Under the pieces are notes generated by a model. The model was not told where the DNA came from. It saw nothing but the letters and a program-made list of their open reading frames with translations, and searched no databases. From DAOLOF01 sp964463605 (GTDB lineage Bacteria; Patescibacteriota; Microgenomatia; UBA1400; PJMF01), in the NCBI GenBank assembly GCA_964463605.1, contig CAYXBZ010000041.1, positions 1-8,879 of the forward strand: a stretch of DNA of 8,879 nt. Direction: 5' to 3'. The translations under genes and the position numbers were made by a program. Below, piece after piece: positions 6,601 to 8,879 of the stretch (position 1 is its first letter; every line of letters begins with the position of its first letter).

Positions 6601-7462
6601 TTAACTCATCTTCTAGCGTTTCAAGATCAATCTCCTCGACTAATCGCAAAATGCTCTCGGCTCCCATTCCAACTTCCAAAAAACTTTCGGCGTGATAATC
6701 AATAAGTTTTATATATTCATCCTCAGTTAAGACCGATCTCTTTTTAATTCGCTTGACCATTGATTTGATAGCATCGTAAATCCCGTCATTTCTCTCGATT
6801 TCTTTTTGAAGCTCTTGCTTAACCTCAACAATCTTTCTTTTCGCTCTTAAGTTTAAATCATCTAATTTTATTTGCAGCGTTTCTTCCTTTTTAGCCAACT
6901 TTTCCTTTAAATTTTTTTGATCATCAGCTAATTTTTCTTTGATTTGTTCGATGTTATCTTTTGCGGTTTGTCTTAAATTTTCTTCATCTTTAACTTTTTC
7001 GATGTCTAAGTTATCAATAATTGAAGCTCGAGCACCCTCGTCAACCGATAGCACCACGTATTGAGAGAAGTACATCACTGAAGTTATGTCTCTTGGAGAA
7101 ATATCTAACAATCTGGAAAGTTTTGAAGGGGCACCTTTAAAGTACCAAACATGAGCTACTGGTGCAGCTAACTCAATGTGTCCCATTCTTTCTCTTCGCA
7201 CACTGGAGTGAGTCACTTCAACTCCACATTTATCACAGATAATACCTTTAAAACGACGTCGCTTGTATTTTCCGCAGTGGCATTCATAATCCTTAACCGG
7301 TCCAAAAATTTTCTCATCAAATAATCCATCTTTTTCAGGCTTGAGAGACCTATAGTTAATCGTTTCAGGTTCTTTAACTTCACCATTCGACCACTCCAGA
7401 ATGTCTTCTGGAGAAGCCAATTTAATTTGAAGAGCGGTAAAATCGACTATGTTTGTAATCAT
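3659..7462 (-). CDS. rpoC: DNA-directed RNA polymerase subunit beta'
   Basis: Beta' forms the clamp and, with beta, the active centre of RNA polymerase. The 1267 residues are complete. The N-terminal zinc site is Cys61, 63, 76 and 79. A coiled-coil insert fills about 145-245. The DNA-binding core follows (KGRFRRNLLGKRVDYSGRS), then the catalytic NADFDGD at 542-548 with the three Mg-binding aspartates 544, 546 and 548. The bridge helix is at about 830-862 (RKGLTDSALKTANAGYLTRRL). The second zinc site is Cys873, 942, 949 and 952. The trigger loop has Met986, Arg987 and His990. No SI3 insert is present, and the C-terminal 36 residues are acidic. Lys989 stands where E. coli has Phe935. The ATG at 7462-7460 gives the normal N-terminus but lacks a Shine-Dalgarno. 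It lies 49 bases after rpoB. Confidence 0.99.
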   Translation of the reverse strand: MITNIVDFTALQIKLASPEDILEWSNGEVKEPETINYRSLKPEKDGLFDEKIFGPVKDYECHCGKYKRRRFKGIICDKCGVEVTHSSVRRERMGHIELAAPVAHVWYFKGAPSKLSRLLDISPRDITSVMYFSQYVVLSVDEGARASIIDNLDIEKVKDEENLRQTAKDNIEQIKEKLADDQKNLKEKLAKKEETLQIKLDDLNLRAKRKIVEVKQELQKEIERNDGIYDAIKSMVKRIKKRSVLTEDEYIKLIDYHAESFLEVGMGAESILRLVEEIDLETLEDELRKKIVDSTSVVRTANYTKRLKVVEGLRQARIDPKWMFINVVPVIPPDLRPMVQLSGGRFASSDLNDLYRRVINRNNRLRHLINLGAPEIILRNEKRMLQEAVDSLIDSKVTRNTRSNRVPLKSLSDMLKGKKGRFRRNLLGKRVDYSGRSVIIVGPELRLNECGLPKDMALEMFKPYVFHELILQGIAPNVKSARNLVDRREPEVYDVLEKVTKNHPVLLNRAPTLHKLGILAFYPKLIDGRAIKIHPCVCAGYNADFDGDQMAVHLPLTEGAKKEAIELMMATKNLLKPANSQPITVPNKEMVMGVYYYTILDKDIDEHPTVFADVDEAMHAFQIGLIDLRQPIKVRVTRDERNEIITTTLGRLEFNSILPQEMEFINQSVDSEKIKDIIAQAIEDYDEEIVARIIDDIKDLGFKAATTSGVSVSVTDCHLLDSKDQIIEEANKQSEKVHENFQQGLITNKERRKKNFDIWMETTEKVADLTWKSYDEKNALKVIIRSGGTRASKDQVKQLAAMRGLVVDPLGNIVEMPTKSNFREGLSIFEYVNSARGSRKGLTDSALKTANAGYLTRRLVDVSHDLIIREEDCGTTEGIAVSKNKRRESFVKRIIGRFTLEDVKVGNKVLVKQGEVITPQQAEAIDAEDKIAEIKVRSPLTCQSRKGLCVHCYGRDFSSRKLVSIGTPVGVIAAQSIGEPGTQLTMRTKHSAGIVGLDVTQGLPRVEELFEVRNPKSKAMITTIAGKVSLGEQDGEKVIEVRSTTDDEVQIYSLPANAKLAVEDKELVHAGQQLTLGSIDHSELLKVRGLLVTQLDIVHEAQAVYESQGIGINDRHFEVIVRKMGDKLRITDIGDTNLLMGEVISRSALLETNEDVMAAGGEPASAEVLLLGITRSALFTDSWLSAASFQHTKQVLTDAASVGKIDYLEGLKENVIIGRLIPTTPQRLGLVSEEDEAGEDDDHSSEQPSSEVIEVEDFGADLNAIEN

Positions 7463-7511
7463 GATCTAAATATATTGGTTGATAAATCTTTTGTTTTATT
7501 ATTTTCTGAGA
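7463..7511 (-). other. rpoB-rpoC gap with a TATATT box next to the rpoC ATG
   Basis: The 49-base gap has no terminator and no Shine-Dalgarno sequence, in line with rpoB and rpoC being one transcription unit. TATATT (7469-7474) ends 6 bases before the rpoC ATG. If it were a -10 box, transcription would begin at the ATG itself, giving a leaderless message. The hexamer 17 bases upstream (AAAACA) matches the -35 consensus at only three positions, so this is weak. Confidence 0.25.
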
Positions 7512-8879
7512 TTAATTTTCATCCTCGATCTCGATATCTTCCTCATCGTCTTCAGAGGAATGTCCAAGCAACTCATCTTCCGAAGGTTCCTCTTCGAGAT
7601 TTTCAGCTGCTTCCTCTTCGTCAACTTCCTCATCCAGATCACTTTCATCGGATAGATCATCTAGTGACAGATCCTCGTCCTCTTCAATTTGATTAGGCTC
7701 TTCTTCTTCCACAATCTCTTCTTGAAGATCAAGAGGAATGACATTGAGCGATAAAGAGTTAAGCTCTCTCATCAAAACTTTAAATGACTCTGGAATGGTT
7801 GGTGCTGGAATTGGGAGTCCCTTGACCATTGCTTTAAATGCCTTGGATCGACCGCTGATGTCATCAGATTTGATTGTGAGCATTTCTTGCAAACTATATG
7901 CAGCTTTGTGTGATTCAAGAGCCCATACCTCCATCTCTCCCAATCTCTGACCACCCATTTGTGCTTTTCCGCCCAAAGGCTGTTGCGTGACTAGAGAGTA
8001 AGGCCCTGTAGAGCGAGCATGTACTTTATCATCAACCATGTGTACTAATTTCAAGATGTAGGCTACCCCAACCGCAGTTTCTTCTCGATAAGCTTCGCCG
8101 GTGCGACCATCGTAAAGCTGTGCCTTACCAGTTTTTGGTAAGCCTGCTTTTTCTAGCTCGTCCCAAATAATACTTTCATCAAAACTCTCAAAAACTGGTA
8201 GCGCCACTTTATATCCCAATTTTTGTGCAGCCCAACCTAAGTGAGCCTCCAACAGTTGACCTAAGTTCATACGAGCTAACACCGAAAGAGGTGAAATAAT
8301 AATATCAACTGGAGTACCGTCCTCAAGATGAGGCATATCAGCTACGGGCACAATCTTAGAAATAACTCCCTTATTTCCGTGTCTTCCAGCAAGTTTATCA
8401 CCAACCTTAATTTTTCTTTTCTCTGCTACCTGAACAGAAACTTGTTTTAAGACTCCTGGGTCTAGTTCATCACCCTCGTCTCGATCAAGTATCTGAACGT
8501 CAATTACGGTTCCTTTTTCTCCGTGAGGCATGCGCAAAGAAGTATCTCTAACTTCCTTTGATTTTTCACCAAATATTGCTCGAAGCAATCTTTCTTCTGA
8601 ACTTAGCTCAGTTTCTCCTTTAGGAGCAACTTTACCTACGAGAATATCTCCCGATTCAACTTCGCTACCTATGCGAACAATTCCGTCTTCAGTTAAGTTT
8701 GAAAGGTAAGTTTCTGAAACGTTGGGGATATCATTTGTTAATTCCTCAGGACCAAGTCGCGTATCCATTACTCTTGCCTCATGCTCACTGATGTGAATAG
8801 AGGTTAGTAAATCTTCCTTAACCAATCTGTCTGATACAACAATAGCGTCCTCATAACCCAAACCATCATAGGATGCATA
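7512..8879 (-). CDS. rpoB: DNA-directed RNA polymerase subunit beta, C-terminal part (cut by window edge)
   Basis: Beta is the second large catalytic subunit of RNA polymerase. The 455 visible residues start at the edge with YASYDGLGYEDAIVV, which matches the region around E. coli residues 805-820. The upstream half, including the rifampicin region, is outside. Seen here are GEKSKEVRDTSLRMPHG, the active-centre motif GDKLAGRHGNKG (visible residues 160-171, with the two lysines that contact nucleic acid) and HARSTGPYSLVTQQPLGGKAQ (from 287), the region that interacts with beta'. The large E. coli insert after RAIFGEK is absent, as in Firmicutes. After PESFKVLMRELNSLSLNVIP comes a 70-residue tail (386-455) with 40 Asp or Glu and no Lys or Arg. 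The stop is TAA. A TTG at 8861 is internal leucine, not a start. Confidence 0.98.
   Translation of the reverse strand, partial: YASYDGLGYEDAIVVSDRLVKEDLLTSIHISEHEARVMDTRLGPEELTNDIPNVSETYLSNLTEDGIVRIGSEVESGDILVGKVAPKGETELSSEERLLRAIFGEKSKEVRDTSLRMPHGEKGTVIDVQILDRDEGDELDPGVLKQVSVQVAEKRKIKVGDKLAGRHGNKGVISKIVPVADMPHLEDGTPVDIIISPLSVLARMNLGQLLEAHLGWAAQKLGYKVALPVFESFDESIIWDELEKAGLPKTGKAQLYDGRTGEAYREETAVGVAYILKLVHMVDDKVHARSTGPYSLVTQQPLGGKAQMGGQRLGEMEVWALESHKAAYSLQEMLTIKSDDISGRSKAFKAMVKGLPIPAPTIPESFKVLMRELNSLSLNVIPLDLQEEIVEEEEPNQIEEDEDLSLDDLSDESDLDEEVDEEEAAENLEEEPSEDELLGHSSEDDEEDIEIEDEN

Noticed and set aside
6840..6990. Simple-sequence repeat or regulatory poly-T tract inside rpoC
   Set aside because: The T-rich plus-strand runs are the complement of Lys/Glu/Leu codons of the coiled coil, which explains the composition.
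7772..7954. Second minus-strand frame inside rpoB
   Set aside because: It overlaps conserved beta sequence in another frame and its protein shows no family features. The plus-strand frame at 7738-7950 is rejected for the same reason.
7512..8861. TTG at 8861 as the start of a separate 449-residue gene
   Set aside because: The frame stays open to the window edge and the six residues before it continue the RpoB alignment, so the codon is internal leucine of a truncated rpoB.
1..8879. Alternative genetic code (UGA as Gly or Trp), mobile element, CRISPR array or toxin-antitoxin pair
   Set aside because: All conserved frames are intact in the standard code, and no repeats, inverted termini, arrays or extra genes are visible. 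The region is an ordinary core operon.

Overview
The window is a bacterial core-informational locus read entirely from the minus strand. In transcription order (high to low coordinates) it holds the 3' part of rpoB, then complete rpoC, rpsL, rpsG and fusA, then the 5' end of tuf. This is the rpoBC cluster joined directly to the str operon. All four complete genes are intact, and every protein aligns by eye with its family. I see no mobile element, tRNA, rRNA, CRISPR array or foreign gene. No stretch longer than about 130 bases lacks a gene.

Organism. The DNA is AT-rich (roughly 40% GC by eye). RpoC and the visible part of RpoB lack the large lineage-specific inserts of proteobacteria (SI3 in beta', the insert after the RAIFGEK region in beta). 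RpoC instead has a long N-terminal coiled-coil insert of the kind seen in Actinobacteria and relatives. S12 has the longer, Firmicutes-like N-terminal loop, but there is no L7Ae-like gene between rpoC and rpsL, as there usually is in Firmicutes. With the divergent residues in RpoC, EF-Tu and EF-G, an uncultured Terrabacteria-side lineage such as a Candidate Phyla Radiation (Patescibacteria) member fits best. That placement is an inference and is not proven. All visible frames read through with the standard code, so the UGA=Gly code of some CPR groups is not in use here.

Layout. 8879-7512: rpoB 3' part, ending in a 70-residue acidic tail. 7511-7463: short gap. 7462-3659: rpoC. 3658-3532: gap with a near-consensus sigma70 promoter that starts inside the last codons of rpoC, followed at the predicted transcription start by a two-part stem-loop. 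3531-3124: rpsL. 3092-2616: rpsG. 2615-2531: gap with a perfect-arm palindrome and a TATAAT box. 2530-398: fusA. 397-293: gap with a second good promoter (CTGACA-17-TAGAAT). 292-1: tuf, cut by the window edge.

How it works together. Beta and beta' form the catalytic core of RNA polymerase. S12 and S7 are 30S proteins at the decoding centre and head. EF-G and EF-Tu drive translocation and aminoacyl-tRNA delivery. The promoters seen suggest that rpoBC, rpsL-rpsG-fusA and tuf can be transcribed partly independently, with extra initiation towards the abundant elongation factors. I found no new multi-gene system. The points most worth a second look are the leader stem-loop before rpsL, a Phe-to-Lys change next to the trigger-loop histidine of RpoC, the hendecad coiled coil of RpoC, and the acidic tails on both large polymerase subunits.
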